Source of the DNA: Cynocephalus volans
Taxonomy: Eukaryota; Chordata; Mammalia; Dermoptera; Cynocephalidae
Direction: 5' to 3'
DNA length: 64,000 nucleotides
Assembly (NCBI RefSeq): GCF_027409185.1
Contig: NC_084469.1
Coordinates: 37,947,293 to 38,011,292, forward strand
The notes below the pieces were generated by a model. It did not search any database, had not been told where the DNA came from, and saw nothing but the letters and a program-made list of their open reading frames with translations. Every line of letters begins with the position of its first letter. Position 1 is the first letter of the stretch. A program made the position numbers and the translations under genes. Positions 1 to 11,230 of the stretch are shown here, one piece after another.

Positions 1-955
1 CAAAATCTGGGATATGAAGGAGGAAATTTATGAAGAATGTAGCAGAGCTCATGGAACTGCAAAATTCATTTGATTAAGTAAAAAACACAACTGAGAGCTT
101 ATGCAGCTGCTAGAACAAGCAGAAGAAAGAATTTCTGATCTTGAAGATAGTCTTTTTGAAATAAGTCAGAAGGACAAAAAGAAGGAAAACAAAATTTTAA
201 AAGTGAAGAAAATCTAAGAGAGCTAGCAGACAACCTTAAGCACACAAACATACAAATCATGGATGTTCTAAAAGAGGACGAGAAAGGAAAAGGCATGGAA
301 AACCTACTCAATGAAATAATAACAGAGAACTTCCCATATATATAGGGATAGTCATGGACCTTCAGATCCAAGAGGCTCAAAGATCCCAAAACAAATTCAA
401 CCCCAAAAGGTCCTCTCCAAGACACATTAAAGTCAAACTGGCAAAGCTCAAAGACAAAGAGAGAATTTTAAAAGCAAGAGAAATGCATCAAGTTACCTAT
501 AAGGGAGCCCCTACCAGACTAACAGCAGACTTTGCAACAGAAACTCTACAGGCCAGAAGATAATGGGATGATATATTCAAAATACTAAAAGGAAAAAGGT
601 ACCAGCCAAGAATACTATACCCAGCAAGGCTATCCTTCAGAAATGAGGGAGAAATAATGTATTTTCCAGACAAACAAAACTGCAGGAGTTCACTGTCACA
701 TGACCAGCTCTGCAAAAAGTACTCAAATTAAGTTCTGCATCTGGAATCCAAAACATGATAGTCACTTCCATGAATGCACAAAAAAGAACAAAACCCACTG
801 GTAGAACAAAAATGCAAATGAGAAAAAGAAAGAACACTGAATCTTACCACCACACACAAAAAAACTGTAATAACAATGAAACACTCTTAGGCTCTTTGGA
901 AGATGATAGGGAAACAATTCATTTTTCTAAAACTAGTAAGTAAAAGGAAAGAGTC
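1..955 (+). pseudogene. Decayed LINE-1 ORF1 (C-terminal part)
   Basis: This is the relic of an L1 ORF1 nucleic-acid-chaperone gene, entered from outside the window. The first 250 bases match the ORF1 coiled-coil region. From 354 to 563 a frame stays open and reads through the ORF1p RNA-binding and C-terminal domain; pieces such as RHIKVKLAKLKDKERILKA and VTYKGAPTRLTADF are diagnostic. In-frame stops and frameshifts elsewhere make it non-functional. The part after 563 still resembles L1 ORF1-downstream sequence (AGACAAACAAAA, ACTGGTAGAACAAAA). The right boundary is a judgement call because an L1-type 3' UTR follows directly. Confidence 0.8.
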
Positions 956-1800
956 AAGTATTCATCCTGTTTTTCCTATATGAATTGTTCCTCAAGGTGA
1001 CCATAAATAGCTGAGGAGGGAACATCTCTTTCTAGTGAAGTATCCCAGCTAGCAAATAAGGAGGTAAAAAAATAATTAGAATATGGTATTTTGCCAACCC
1101 CTATTGAAACAATGGATCTAGCAAATGATCATCAATATCTGCTAACATAACAGAGAGATGATCAGACATAATGGGCCTCCTGAAGTAAGAACATAGACTT
1201 CTGAAGTCAAATCTAACCTGAGTGAGACCAAGCCTCGGGATCCAGCAAGCAATCATCAGGAAATGCAGGGGACAGTGGAACATGTCATTTAACTAAATGC
1301 TACTACTGGGATGGAGCCAGCAAATCCAGACCTTGGGAAACTATGGGATAAAGGGGAAAAAATTAGATGAAGCAGGGAACCTATAGATTAAAAGAAACTT
1401 AAGATAGAGCTGACATAGTAACCAATGCAATAAGCAGAACTTGTTTGGATTCTGATGTAAACAAATCAATTGTAAGAAAGAAAGTGGTGGGAGCAGGGGG
1501 AAGAATTAGAGAAATTTAGACATTTAATATTTGATTATATTAAGAAATTATTATTGATTTTTAAAATGTGATTATATACTTCAGTTGTATATTTTATAAA
1601 AGAATTCTAATCTTTTAGTGACACATACTAAAATATATGCAGATGAATGCTATGATACTGGGATTTCAGAATAATCCAGGGGAAAGGCAGAAAGTGGGTG
1701 GTAGGGGGACAAATAAGATTGGCCATGAGTTGCTGATTCTGTAGCTGGATTTATTGTATATGTATTAAATGTTTCACAGTAAAAAGTTTTAAAAAATAAA
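956..1800 (+). mobile_element. L1M/HAL1-type 3' UTR end
   Basis: This AT-rich stretch resembles the 3' end of old mammalian L1/HAL1 elements: a segment around GATGTAAACAAATCAAT, then ATTGGCCATGAGTTG near 1720, ending in an A-rich terminus (AGTAAAAAGTTTTAAAAAATAAAA) at 1780-1800. There are two readings. It may be the 3' UTR of a half-L1 (HAL1) whose ORF1 is the preceding feature, or a separate 5'-truncated L1 inserted between ORF1 and ORF2 of the host L1. I cannot decide by eye. Confidence 0.55.
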
Positions 1801-3807
1801 ATATTTATTTGACAAATGAAAAAACCAATGATGCACTATTTTGAATGCCCTGCCTCAAATAAATCATATGTTAAGAAAGTTGAAACCAGAATGGTTAGAA
1901 AAAAAGGAGTGAAAAGAAGGCAATAGCAAATACAATAAATAGAAAACAGTAAAAACAGAGTAGTTGTTAATCCAACTATATCAGTAGTAACTGAAAATGT
2001 GAAAGGTCTGAACACACCAATTACAAGATGGGGATTATCAGAATTATTAATAATAATAATGCTAAAAGACCCAACTATATATTGCTAGGAGAAGCCTACA
2101 TTAAAATATTAATAATTAAATATAAAGACTGAGGCAGGATCAAAGTAAAGTGATTGAGAAAGATATATCATGCTATCAATCAAAAGAAAACTAGAGTAGC
2201 TGTATTAATTTTAGACAAGACAGACTTCAGTACAAAGAAAATTATCAGGGAGAGATTATTGAGAACAAGAGGATTTAATTCTCCGAGAAGACATAGCAGA
2301 CCTAAACATGAATGCACCTAAAAACCAAGCATCAAAATACATTTGGCAAAACTGATCGAACTGAAAGAAGAAATAGACAAATCCACTATAATTATTAGAA
2401 ACTTCAACACCTGTCTGTCAGTAATTAACAGATCAAGCAGGCAGACAATCATGAAGGATACAGATGACTCAAACCGTACTATCAATCAACATGATCTGAA
2501 TGGCATTTGTAAAATACTCCAAGTGCTGAATACACATCTTTCTTAAGCTAATATGAAATGTTTACCAAGATAGACCACATTCTAGATAATAAACCACATT
2601 TTACCAAATTTGAAAAAATAAAAACTGTGCAAATTATATTCTCAGACCACAATGGAATTAAATTAGGAAGAAGAGTAAATTAAACCTAATGCAAGCTGAA
2701 GCAAGGAAATGATAAAAATTATAGCATGATTCAATGAAATTAAAAAGGTAAATAAAATGGATAAAGCTCTATGCAGGCTATACAGGAAAATAGAGACAAG
2801 GAGAGATAGCAGATATATATATATATATTACCAATATCAGAAATAAACCAGGTGTTGCCACTACTCATTCCATGGACATTAAAAAAGAAAATATGGAAAT
2901 AGTAAAAACCACTATAAGACCAGAAATTTAATACTTAGATGAAATGGATCAATTTCTTGAAAGATACAAATTGCAAAAGCTCATTCAAGGAGAAATAGAC
3001 AATCTGAATAGGACTATATCTATTAAAGAAATGAAAAGAATAATTAAAAATGTTCCACAAAAAAAAGCACCAGTACCAGGTGGTTTCACTGGTGAATTCT
3101 ATCAAATATTTAAGGAAGAAATAATACCATCTTGCGACAATCTCTTTCTAGAAAATAGAAGCAGAGGGAGAACTTTCTGATTCATTCTACGAGTCTAGCA
3201 TTACATGAACACCCAAATCACAAAATGGCATTATAAGACCATAAAACTATATTATCTCTCATGAACATAGACCCAAAATACTAAAAAAAATTAGCAAATC
3301 AAAGCCAGCAATATATAAAGAGGATAATAGATCATGACCAAGTGGGGTTCATTTTAGAAATGCAAGACTAATTCAACATTTGTAAGTAAATTAATGCAAT
3401 TCATCCTATTAACAGACTGAAAAAGGAAAACATATAATCATATCAGTAGATACAGAAAGAGCTTTTGACAAAATTTAACACCAGTTCATGACCAAAACTC
3501 CCACAAAGCTAAGAATAGGAAGAGATTTCTTTAACCTAATAAAGAGAATTTAGGAAAAATCTACAGCTATCATAATTAATTTTGAAAGACTGAATGCTTT
3601 CCCTTAAGATCTAGAATAAGGAAAGGAAGTTCTTTTCAACATTCCTATTCTACATTTTTCTGGAAGTCCTACCTAGTGCAATAAGAAAAGAAAAGAAATA
3701 AAAGGTATAGATATTAGAAACAAAGCAATAAAACTGCCTTTATTTGCAGATAACATGATTATTTATGTAGAATACTCTAAAGACTCTTCCACAAAACTGC
3801 TGTAATT
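1801..3807 (+). pseudogene. Decayed LINE-1 ORF2 (endonuclease and RT part)
   Basis: Old L1 ORF2 remnant. The endonuclease start is visible around 1975-2090 (text equivalent to 'TLNVNGLN...' followed by 'DPTIYC'). The endonuclease interior is near 2380-2480, and the fingers/RT region begins near 3000 with KAPVPGGFTGEFYQIF in an open frame at 2944-3180. The RT catalytic box at 3743-3754 reads FADN instead of FADD, so the second catalytic aspartate is lost. Many stops and frameshifts are present. The element is interrupted at 3808 by the composite insertion and resumes at 4669. Confidence 0.85.
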
Positions 3808-3821
3808 AATAAGTGAGTACA
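3808..3821 (+). repeat. Left target-site duplication of composite element
   Basis: The sequence AATAAGTGAGTACA here recurs with one mismatch (AATAAGTGGGTACA) at 4655-4668. The two copies bracket the composite element exactly where the host L1 ORF2 is interrupted. This is the signature of target-primed reverse transcription by the L1 machinery. Confidence 0.8.
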
Positions 3822-4141
3822 CCTTGCCAGTGCCTTGGGGCCCACCCAGCAACCAGGGGTAAGGAGCTGGGGACCAGAGCCTCCCCTCCCACAACCAGGC
3901 ATGCCAGGACAGCACATCAGGACCCTGCCCAGGGGCCTGGGGCATGGAGAAGGGGACTGGACCTGCCTCTCACAATCAGGCACACCATGACATTGCCTCT
4001 GGGCCTGCCCTGGGACCTGGGATATGGAGCCAGGGATCAGACCCCCCTCCAACAACCACGCACACCATGCCAGTGCCTCAGGACCCACTCGGGAACCAGG
4101 GAATGGAACCAGGGATTGGACACTCTCCACAAACAGGCACA
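3822..4141 (+). repeat. GC-rich tandem repeat, about 80-bp unit, four copies
   Basis: The units run at about 3822-3899, 3900-3984, 3985-4064 and 4065-4141. Each begins with a variant of CATGCCAGTGCCTC, passes through a GGGACC(T/A)GGGA-type core and GACC-rich centre, and ends with CA(A)CAACCA(G/C)GCACAC. Unit lengths differ slightly and substitutions are common, so the array is not freshly homogenised. It contrasts sharply with the AT-rich L1 on either side. Confidence 0.8.
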
Positions 4142-4362
4142 CTGCCAGCACCATGGAGCAGGCCAAAAACATCTCTTCAATGTGGGTGTCCCACCTCAGC
4201 CACCACGATAACCATGGCTGCCGCGAAGGTGGCTAGATGCCACAGTCATCATGCAGATGGTCCGCCAGCCACTGGAGTGAGCTGATGCAAGGAGAGTCAC
4301 CAGCAGAGATAAAGAAAGGAGGACTCCATAGAGCCCATTTCATAGTGACGGAAGAGACATCT

Positions 4363-4440
4363 GCTCTACGATAGTATTGGGGGACCTGATCATGCCTCTC
4401 AGCATTGGACAGATCATTTGGGCAGCAAATCAACAGAATA
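4363..4440 (+). mobile_element. L1 ORF2 endonuclease-like fragment inside the composite
   Basis: The segment contains ATAGTATTGGGGGACCT followed by CTCTCAGCATTGGACAGATC and GCAAATCAAC. This corresponds to the L1 endonuclease stretch encoding '(V)GDFNTPLSALDRS'. The same stretch of the host L1 lies near 2390-2470 in a more decayed form. It is too short to be functional. Confidence 0.6.
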
Positions 4441-4654
4441 ACCATTATTCCTTCAGATGGAGAGAAGAAATCTAGGGTGATTGGGGGGAGGGGCAAGGGA
4501 AAGGGGGATGGGGAGGGATTGGTCAAGGGGCATAAAGAATAATTATCATTTGTAGCAATATATATGCTAGTAATATTGATCTGATCAACATATCTCAATG
4601 TTGAACCCCCAAAATATGTATAATCAATTTTAATTCAACAAAAATTAAAAAAAA
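4441..4654 (+). mobile_element. L1-type 3' UTR and A-tail of the composite
   Basis: The G-rich purine tract at 4483-4517 could form a G-quadruplex, as is typical of L1 3' UTRs. It is followed by GGGGCATAAAGAATAATTATC, GATCTGATCAACATAT and ATATGTATAATCAATTTTAA. The last parts align with the 3' end of the younger L1 at 8100-8218 (GATTTGATCACCACATATTC ... ATATATATAATCAATTATC). An A-rich tail runs from 4641. Confidence 0.7.
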
Positions 4655-4668
4655 AATAAGTGGGTACA
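4655..4668 (+). repeat. Right target-site duplication of composite element
   Basis: AATAAGTGGGTACA, with one mismatch to the left copy at 3808-3821. Host L1 sequence continues immediately after it. Confidence 0.8.
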
Positions 4669-5649
4669 TCAAGGTAGCAGAATACATAGCCAATATATAA
4701 AAAGTTTATTGCTTTCCTATACACCAACAATAAACAATTGAAATTAGAAATTTAAAAAAAAGAATCTACCATGACAACAAAAAATTAAGTAATAAAGTAA
4801 TTAAGTTGAATATAAATCTAATAAAATATGCACAGGATGTATATGCAGAAAAGTACAAACACTAATTACAGAAATCAAAGAAGATCCCAATAAATGGAAA
4901 GATATTCCATGCTCATGGATTAGAAGACTCAATATTGTAAAGATATTAATTTTTCCCAATTTGACTTACAGATTCAAGGTAATACCAGTCAAAATCCAGT
5001 AAGTAATTTTGTAGACATCAACAAATTGAATCTAAAATGTGTAAAGAAAAGAAAAGGACCTAGAATAGCCAACATAATTCTGAAGAAGAACAAAGTTGGA
5101 GGACTCACACTCTCCTATTTCAAGACAGTATAAAGTTACCGTATCATAAAAAATGTAGTACTGGCAAAAATATAGACATATCAACCAACAGAAGAGAATA
5201 GAGAGCCCAGAAATAGACTCACACAAATACAGTGAACTGAATTATGACAAAGGTCCAAGTCAATTCAATGGAGAATGGATAATGTTGTCAACAAATGGTG
5301 CTGGAACAATTGAATATCCATATGTAAAAACAGACAAACAACCTAGGTACAGACCTTACATCTTTAAGTAAAATTAACTCAAAATAGATTATAGACCTAA
5401 ATCCAAGAGAGAAAACTATAAAACATCTAGAAGTAAATATAGGAGAAAATTTAGATGCCCTTTGGTTGGTGATAGTTTTTGACACAACAACAAAAGCACA
5501 ATCTGTGAAACAAAAAAATTAATAAGTTAGGCTTTTGTTACAATAAAAACTTTTACTATGTGGAAGACACTGTTGAGAAAATTTTTGCAAGGACATATCT
5601 AATAAAAGACTTGTATCCAAAATGTACAAAGCCTGTAAAACTGAGCAAT
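4669..5649 (+). pseudogene. Decayed LINE-1 ORF2, C-terminal part (continuation)
   Basis: This is the continuation of the host L1 after the composite insertion. Recognisable parts are the region near 4690-4760 (AAAAAGTTTATTGCTTTCCTATACACC in pieces), the KDLKWKDIP-like segment near 4880-4915, and the 'GTGCTGGAACAATTGAATATCC' stretch near 5297 from the ORF2 C-terminal domain. Stops and frameshifts abound. It is interrupted again near 5650 by the younger L1 and resumes near 8225. Confidence 0.8.
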
Positions 5650-8218
5650 ATGAAAACCAGACAAGGTACAACAAAAATAGAAAACTATAGGCCAATATCT
5701 TTGATGAACATAGATGCAAAAATCCTCAACAAAATACTAGCAATCAGAATATAGCAATACATCAAAAAAATTATACACTATGAGCAAGTGGAATTCATCC
5801 CAGGGATGCAAGGATGGTTCAACATATGCAAGTCAATAAATGTGATACGTCACATCAAACAAATCAAGGACAAAAACCATATGACTATCTCAATCGATAC
5901 AGAAAAAGCATTTGACAAAATTCATTCAGCAAATTAGGTATAGAAGGAAAGTATCTCAACACAATAAAAACTATATATGACAGATCCACTGCCAATATAA
6001 TCCTGAATGGGGAAAAGTTGAAAGCTTTTCCCTTAAGGACAGGAACAAGACAAAGAAGATGACTCTCACCACTCCTATTTAACATAGTATTGGAAGTACC
6101 AGCCAGAGCAATCAGGCAAGAGAAAGAAATAAAGGGCATCCAGATTGGAAGAGACAAAAGTCAAACTGTCCCTGTTTGCAGATGACGTGATCCTATATAT
6201 AGAAAAACCTAGAGACTCTACCAAAACACTCAGAGCTGATAAATGATTTCAGTAAAATTCCAGGATATAAAATCAACATGCAAAAATCAGTAGCATTTTT
6301 GTACTCCAATAATAAACTAGCAGAAAAAGAAATCAAGAAAGCAAGCTCATTTAAAATAGTCACCAAAAAAAAAAAAAAAAAAAAAAAGAAAGAAATACCT
6401 AGGAATCAATTTAACCAAGGAGATGAAAGATCACTACAACGAGAACTACAAATCACTGCTAAAAGAAATTAAAGAGGACACAAATAGATGGAAGGATATT
6501 CTATGCTCTTGAATTAGAAGAGTTAAAGTTGTGAAAATGTTCATACTACCCAAAGCAATCTACAGATTAAATGCAATCCCCATCAAAATACCGATGGCAT
6601 TCTTCACAGAAACAGAAAAAATAATCCTAACATTTATATGGAACAACAAAAGACCCCCAATAGCCAAAGCAATCCTGAGGATAAACAAACAAACAAACAA
6701 ACAAACAAATAAATAAATAAATAAAGCTGGAGGCATAACACTCCCTGACTTCAAACTATACTACTTTTAGTATAGTAATTAAAACAGCATGGTACTGGCA
6801 TAAAAATAGACACTTGGACCAATGGAACAGAATAGAGAACCCAGACATCAACTCACACACTTACAGCCAACTGATCTTTGACAAAGGCAACAAGAAAATA
6901 CATTGGGGAAAAGACTGCCTCTTCAATAAATGGTGCTGGAAATCCACATGTAGAAAAATGAAACTAGACTTGCCCCCAAATCAACTCAAAATGGATTAAG
7001 GACTTAAGTATAAGACCTGAAACTATGAGACTCCTAAAAGAAAACATAGGGGAAACACTTCAGGATACAGGACTGGGCAAAGACTTTATAAAGATGGCCC
7101 CAAAAGCACAGGCAACAAAACAAAAAAATAAATGGGATTATATCAAATTCAAAAGCTTCTGCATGGTAAAAGAAACAACAGAGCAAAAAGACAACTGCAG
7201 AATGGGAGAAAATATTTGCAAACTATGTATCCAACAAGGGATTAATATCCAGAATATACAAATAACTCAAACAACTCAACGGTAAGAAAGCAAGTAACCT
7301 AATTAAAACATGGGCAAAGGAGCTGAGTAGACATTTCTCATATGAAGATATAAAAATGGCCAACAGACACATGAAAAAATGCTCAACATCACTCAGCATC
7401 AGGGAAATGCAAGTCAAATCCACACTGAGATATCATCTCACCCCTGTTAGACTGACTATTATCAAAAAGAGAATAACAAATGCTAACAAGGATGTGTAGA
7501 AAGGGGAATGCTCCTACGCTGTTGGTGGGACTGTTAATTAGTACAGCCATTATGGAAAACAGTATGGAGGTTTCTCAAACAACTACAGATACAAGTGCCA
7601 TATGACTGAGCAATCCCATTGCTGGTATATTCCCAAAGGAATGGAAATCATCATGTCAAAGGAATACTCACTCCCTTGTTTGTTGCAGCTCTATTTACAA
7701 CAGCTAAGAGTTGGGATCAACTTAAATGTCCATCTACAGATGACTGGATAAGGAAAATGTCACGTATATATTCAATGGAATACTAGTCTGCCATAAAAAG
7801 AATGAAATTCTGCTATTCACAGCAACATGGATGAACTTAGAGAATATTACATTAAGTGAAATAAGCCAGGCACGGAAAGAGAAAAACTGCATGTCTTTGC
7901 TCGTAAGTGGGAGCTAAAAGAAAGAAAATAAAGAAGGGCAGAAGGAAGGAAGGAAGGAAGAAAGAAACAACTACATAAATACATTAAGCTTTTAAAAAAG
8001 AGAACAGAACTGTAGTTACACACAGGTGGGAAAAGAGGAGAGGGAGGGAGGTTAGTCAGAAACTTGTTAGGGGGTCACAAAGATGATTATGTTTTGTAAA
8101 CACGAGTATACTAATTATCCTGATTTGATCACCACATATTCTGCACATGTATTGATATTTGATTCTGTACCCCACAAATATATATAATCAATTATCTTTC
8201 AATAAAAAAACCTGTCAA
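5650..8218 (+). mobile_element. Younger LINE-1 insertion, 5'-truncated
   Basis: This L1 starts within ORF2 just upstream of [20 protein letters not shown] (5685-5742) and runs to its own 3' end. The RT catalytic box is intact as FADD at 6175-6186. Long frames persist, such as 6531-6716 ([17 protein letters not shown]) and 7025-7285, and the C-terminal domain reaches about 7900. The 3' UTR has a GGAA-rich tract near 7945, AATAAA near 8201 and A-rich ends. Frameshifts and an A-run at 6365-6387 show it is dead. It is much closer to the intact mammalian L1 consensus than its host. Probable target duplications are the A-rich AAAACTGAGCAATATGAAAA at 5637-5656 and a similar stretch at 8220-8242. Confidence 0.85.
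6365..6387 (+). repeat. Poly-A run inside ORF2 relic
   Basis: About 23 consecutive A residues sit within the ORF2 reading frame of the younger L1, followed by GAAAGAAA. It probably expanded from a natural lysine-rich A-run and contributes to loss of the reading frame. Confidence 0.7.
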
Positions 8219-10680
8219 AAAAAACTCAATTAAAAATTGAAAAAAGTTCTAAACAGACACCTCATCAAAGAAGATGGCAGATAGCAAATAAACAAATGGA
8301 AAGATGCTCAACATTATTAGACATTGTGGAATCACAAATTAAACCCACTAGATACCACGACACACCTATGAGGATGGCCAAAATCCAGAAGACTGACAAT
8401 ATTAACTGTGGGAAAGCTGTAGAGCAAGAGGGATTATCATTTATTGCTGATGGGAATGCAAAATGGTATAGTCATTTTGGAAGATAGTTTCTTATGAAGC
8501 GACACATAATCTTATCATATGATATAGCAATTGCACTCGTAGGTATTTGTCCAACTGATTTGAAAATTTATGTCTGCACAAAAGCTGGCACATGAATATT
8601 TATAGCATCTTTATTCATGAGCATCCCCACCTGGAAGCTACCAAGATGTCCTTCAGTAGGTGGTTGAATGAACAAATATGGTATGTGCATACGTTGTGAT
8701 ACTATTCAGTAATAAAAATGAGCTATCAAGCCTTGCAAAAACATTGATGAATCTTAAATGCATATTGCTGAGTTAAAGATGCTAGTTTTAAAAGGCTGTG
8801 TGTCTACAGATGACTTTCTGAAAAAGGGAAAAACTATGAGACAGGAAATAGATCATGGTTGTGAGGGAGTGGCGGGGGCAGCATTGAAAGATGAAGCAGA
8901 AGAATGTTTTTCCAGTGGTGAAAATATTCTGCATGATACTCTAATGATAGACACCATGCATTTGTTTAAACTTAGAGAGCTTTGCAGAACAAAGAGTCAA
9001 CCTCAAAATGTAAAGTAAAAACAATTCCTCTAGATTTTGGGGAACACCAGGGTGGAATGCAGACTGTAACAAAATAATCTCACTGTATTGCAGATGTATG
9101 AAACAACCTCAATGAATGGGGTAAAGGTGCTGACCTAAGTAACCTTGGAAATTAGTGGAATACACAATGTTAAAGGCAAAAGGAATTGTATATAAACATC
9201 GTACTCTAGTGTGTAAAGTTTTTTCCCACAATGTACAGGTTAACAATTCCAAAACCACTATATATGTATAGTGGAATTGAGCAGTTAAGTAAATGGATAC
9301 TGGATGATGGGATCCATGGTTTTCATTGTTGGAATAGGAGAGTACAGACAAACAAGAGGCAATTGCTAGAATAACCTATGTGGTATTGGATTAGAGTTGG
9401 GGATATTGTATGAATTCATGTTCAGCTTAATATAATTATAGATGGATACATATAGAAATATATATATATATATATGCATACATACACAGTTTAGTATACA
9501 CATATATTTTTCCTTCCTCTGATAGGCAAAAAGGCCTAGAAGCAATGACACCCCAGTAGCAATGAGCACTCCAAGTACCCAGATGTTGGTTTCTAACACC
9601 TTTCTCCAATAAATGGAACCAGGATTCCTTAAAGAAATGGCTGCTGCTAGACTGGGGAAAGAAATACAGAAGATGATCCTAGAATATCTTTTAGTGCCAG
9701 AAACTAAGGAAGTGCTGAAAGAAACCACAATGATAGAGATATGTCACAGGGATATAAGAGTCTGCTAAAAGAACTCCCAATGGCCAAAGCTGAAACAATT
9801 TGAACAACAAAATAAATAAAGTAATGATAGATTATAATTCAAAGTATAAAATAAATATCCATGAGTGCATTCCAATGTAAATAAGTGAGTGGGGAAATAA
9901 ATAAATGAGGGAGAATAAAAAATCTTCCGTACAGAAGAATTTAAAATAATATATGTGGATATTATGCCCTCAAGGAAGACAAGCATGAGTCCCCACCTCT
10001 TAAGTATGGGCTATGCATTGTGACTTCCTTCTAAAGAGTACGGCATGGAAAGGGGGAGGAAGAGTGACTTTACAGTGAAAATAGCTGGCAAATACTACCT
10101 CAGCCAGAAGATCCAGGTTAAGATCAACAGTAATTAATCATACCTATGGCATGTACCCTTGATAAGGTCTGGTGGAAACAGCAGTCTACCTCTGTGCTCT
10201 CCCTCCCCAAAACACATAGCCCTGGTATAATCGTGAGAAACGCCTCAGACAAACCACAATTGAGAGGCACTTTACAAAATACCTGACTGGTACTCCTCAA
10301 AATTGTCAAGGTCATCAAAAACAAACAAAGTCTGACCAACTGTCACAGAAAAGAGGAGCCTAAGGAGACATGACAGCTAAATGTAATGTGGTATCCTGGA
10401 TGGGGTCCTGAAACAGAAAAGGGACTTTGGGTAAAAGGGAGGAAGTCTGAGTAAAGTATGGACTTTAGTAAATAATGATGAATCGATATTGGTTTATTAG
10501 TTGTGACCAATGACTGTTTGTGACTATGTATAGTAGCTGTGACTACAGTAATGTAAGATGTTAGCAACAGGGGAAATTGGGTGTGGAGTTCAACAGTACT
10601 CTCTGTGCTTTCCTCACAACTTTTCTATAAATCTAAAACTATTCTTAGAAAAGGTTATTAAAAATAGTAATGAAAATGAT
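8219..10680 (+). mobile_element. Old L1 C-terminus and 3' UTR (continuation of host L1)
   Basis: 8230-8760 matches the end of L1 ORF2 (CACCTCATCAAAGAAGATGG, GATGCTCAACATTATTAGAC, then the 'TCCTTCAGTAGGTGGTTGAATG' stretch). 8760-9020 resembles an L1M 3' UTR (TGCATTTGTTTAAACTTAGA). 10250-10680 is a clear L1M 3' terminal region (AAAATTGTCAAGGTCATCAA, GACATGACAGCTAAATGTAA, TCTAAAACTATTCTTAGAAA). The 9020-10250 interior is less certain and includes an AT microsatellite near 9460. It may combine more than one L1M copy. Confidence 0.7.
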
Positions 10681-11230
10681 AATAGAAATACTACAATTCA
10701 AAATAGTGTCTTTTGGACAAGCAGCTAAAAAAGGAAACGGTGGTGACTAAAAGTTGGATTTTATTGGATGCTGCTTCATTAGGTTCCAGTCCCCCGTGCT
10801 CTGTCTGCTGTCTGTTGCCAGTTGTGCTGTGAAGCCATGAAGCCCCTGACCTTTCACTAAATTAATTGAATTTTTTAAAAACAAGTGTAAACCAATGTTT
10901 CCCAGTCTGGTGGTATGTGCAACTTGTTTCTAAAGGCCAAAAAAAGAAAACCAAAAAAAAACCAAAAAAAAAAAACCAAAGGCTTAGAATTATAGAGCCA
11001 TCAAGGTTGCATCCCTGATAGCAAATACAGGTGCAAGTCATACCACTGCTGAGAAGCTTGTAAAACCAGATGCAAAGGTAATGACAAATCTTATGCTCAC
11101 ATAAGGAAGAACAAACTACTGGCAAGATCCCTTCATTAGAAGACACTCTTGGCTATTGCAGGTTCTCAGCGGATACCACATAGAATCATTGCTATTATCT
11201 CACTTGTAAGTTACCTGTCAGTTTACCTTA
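10681..11230. other. No gene seen; A-rich stretch
   Basis: Unassigned sequence. 10935-10980 contains an interrupted A-run (AAAACCAAAAAAAAACC type) that could be an old retroposon tail. No coding or RNA feature is supported. Confidence 0.5.

Larger units (their letters stand above)
3822..4654 (+). mobile_element. Composite VNTR-plus-L1-3'-end retroposon (SVA-like organisation)
   Basis: This 833-bp insertion in an old L1 ORF2 is flanked by 14-bp near-perfect target duplications and ends in an A-rich tail. Domains in order: 3822-4141, four degenerate GC-rich tandem units of 77-85 bp; 4142-4362, a unique part with a CpG-containing segment (ATGGCTGCCGCGAAGG at 4214-4229); 4363-4440, a fragment closely resembling the L1 ORF2 endonuclease region; 4441-4640, an L1-type 3' UTR with a G-rich polypurine tract. 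It has no convincing ORF, so it would have to be mobilised in trans by L1. The organisation parallels hominoid SVA (VNTR plus retroviral or L1-like 3' part), but the sequence is not one I recognise. Alternatively it is an internally deleted L1 whose own 5' UTR contains the tandem repeats. Confidence 0.75.

Noticed and set aside
3813..4285. Open frames of 113-132 codons through the GC-rich array
   Set aside because: They follow the tandem repeats in several frames on both strands, are low-complexity (Pro/Gly/Thr/His-rich), and have no domain. They are a by-product of stop-poor GC-rich repeats.
6175..6186. Active L1 reverse transcriptase
   Set aside because: The FADD box is intact, but the element is 5'-truncated and its ORF2 is broken by stops and frameshifts.
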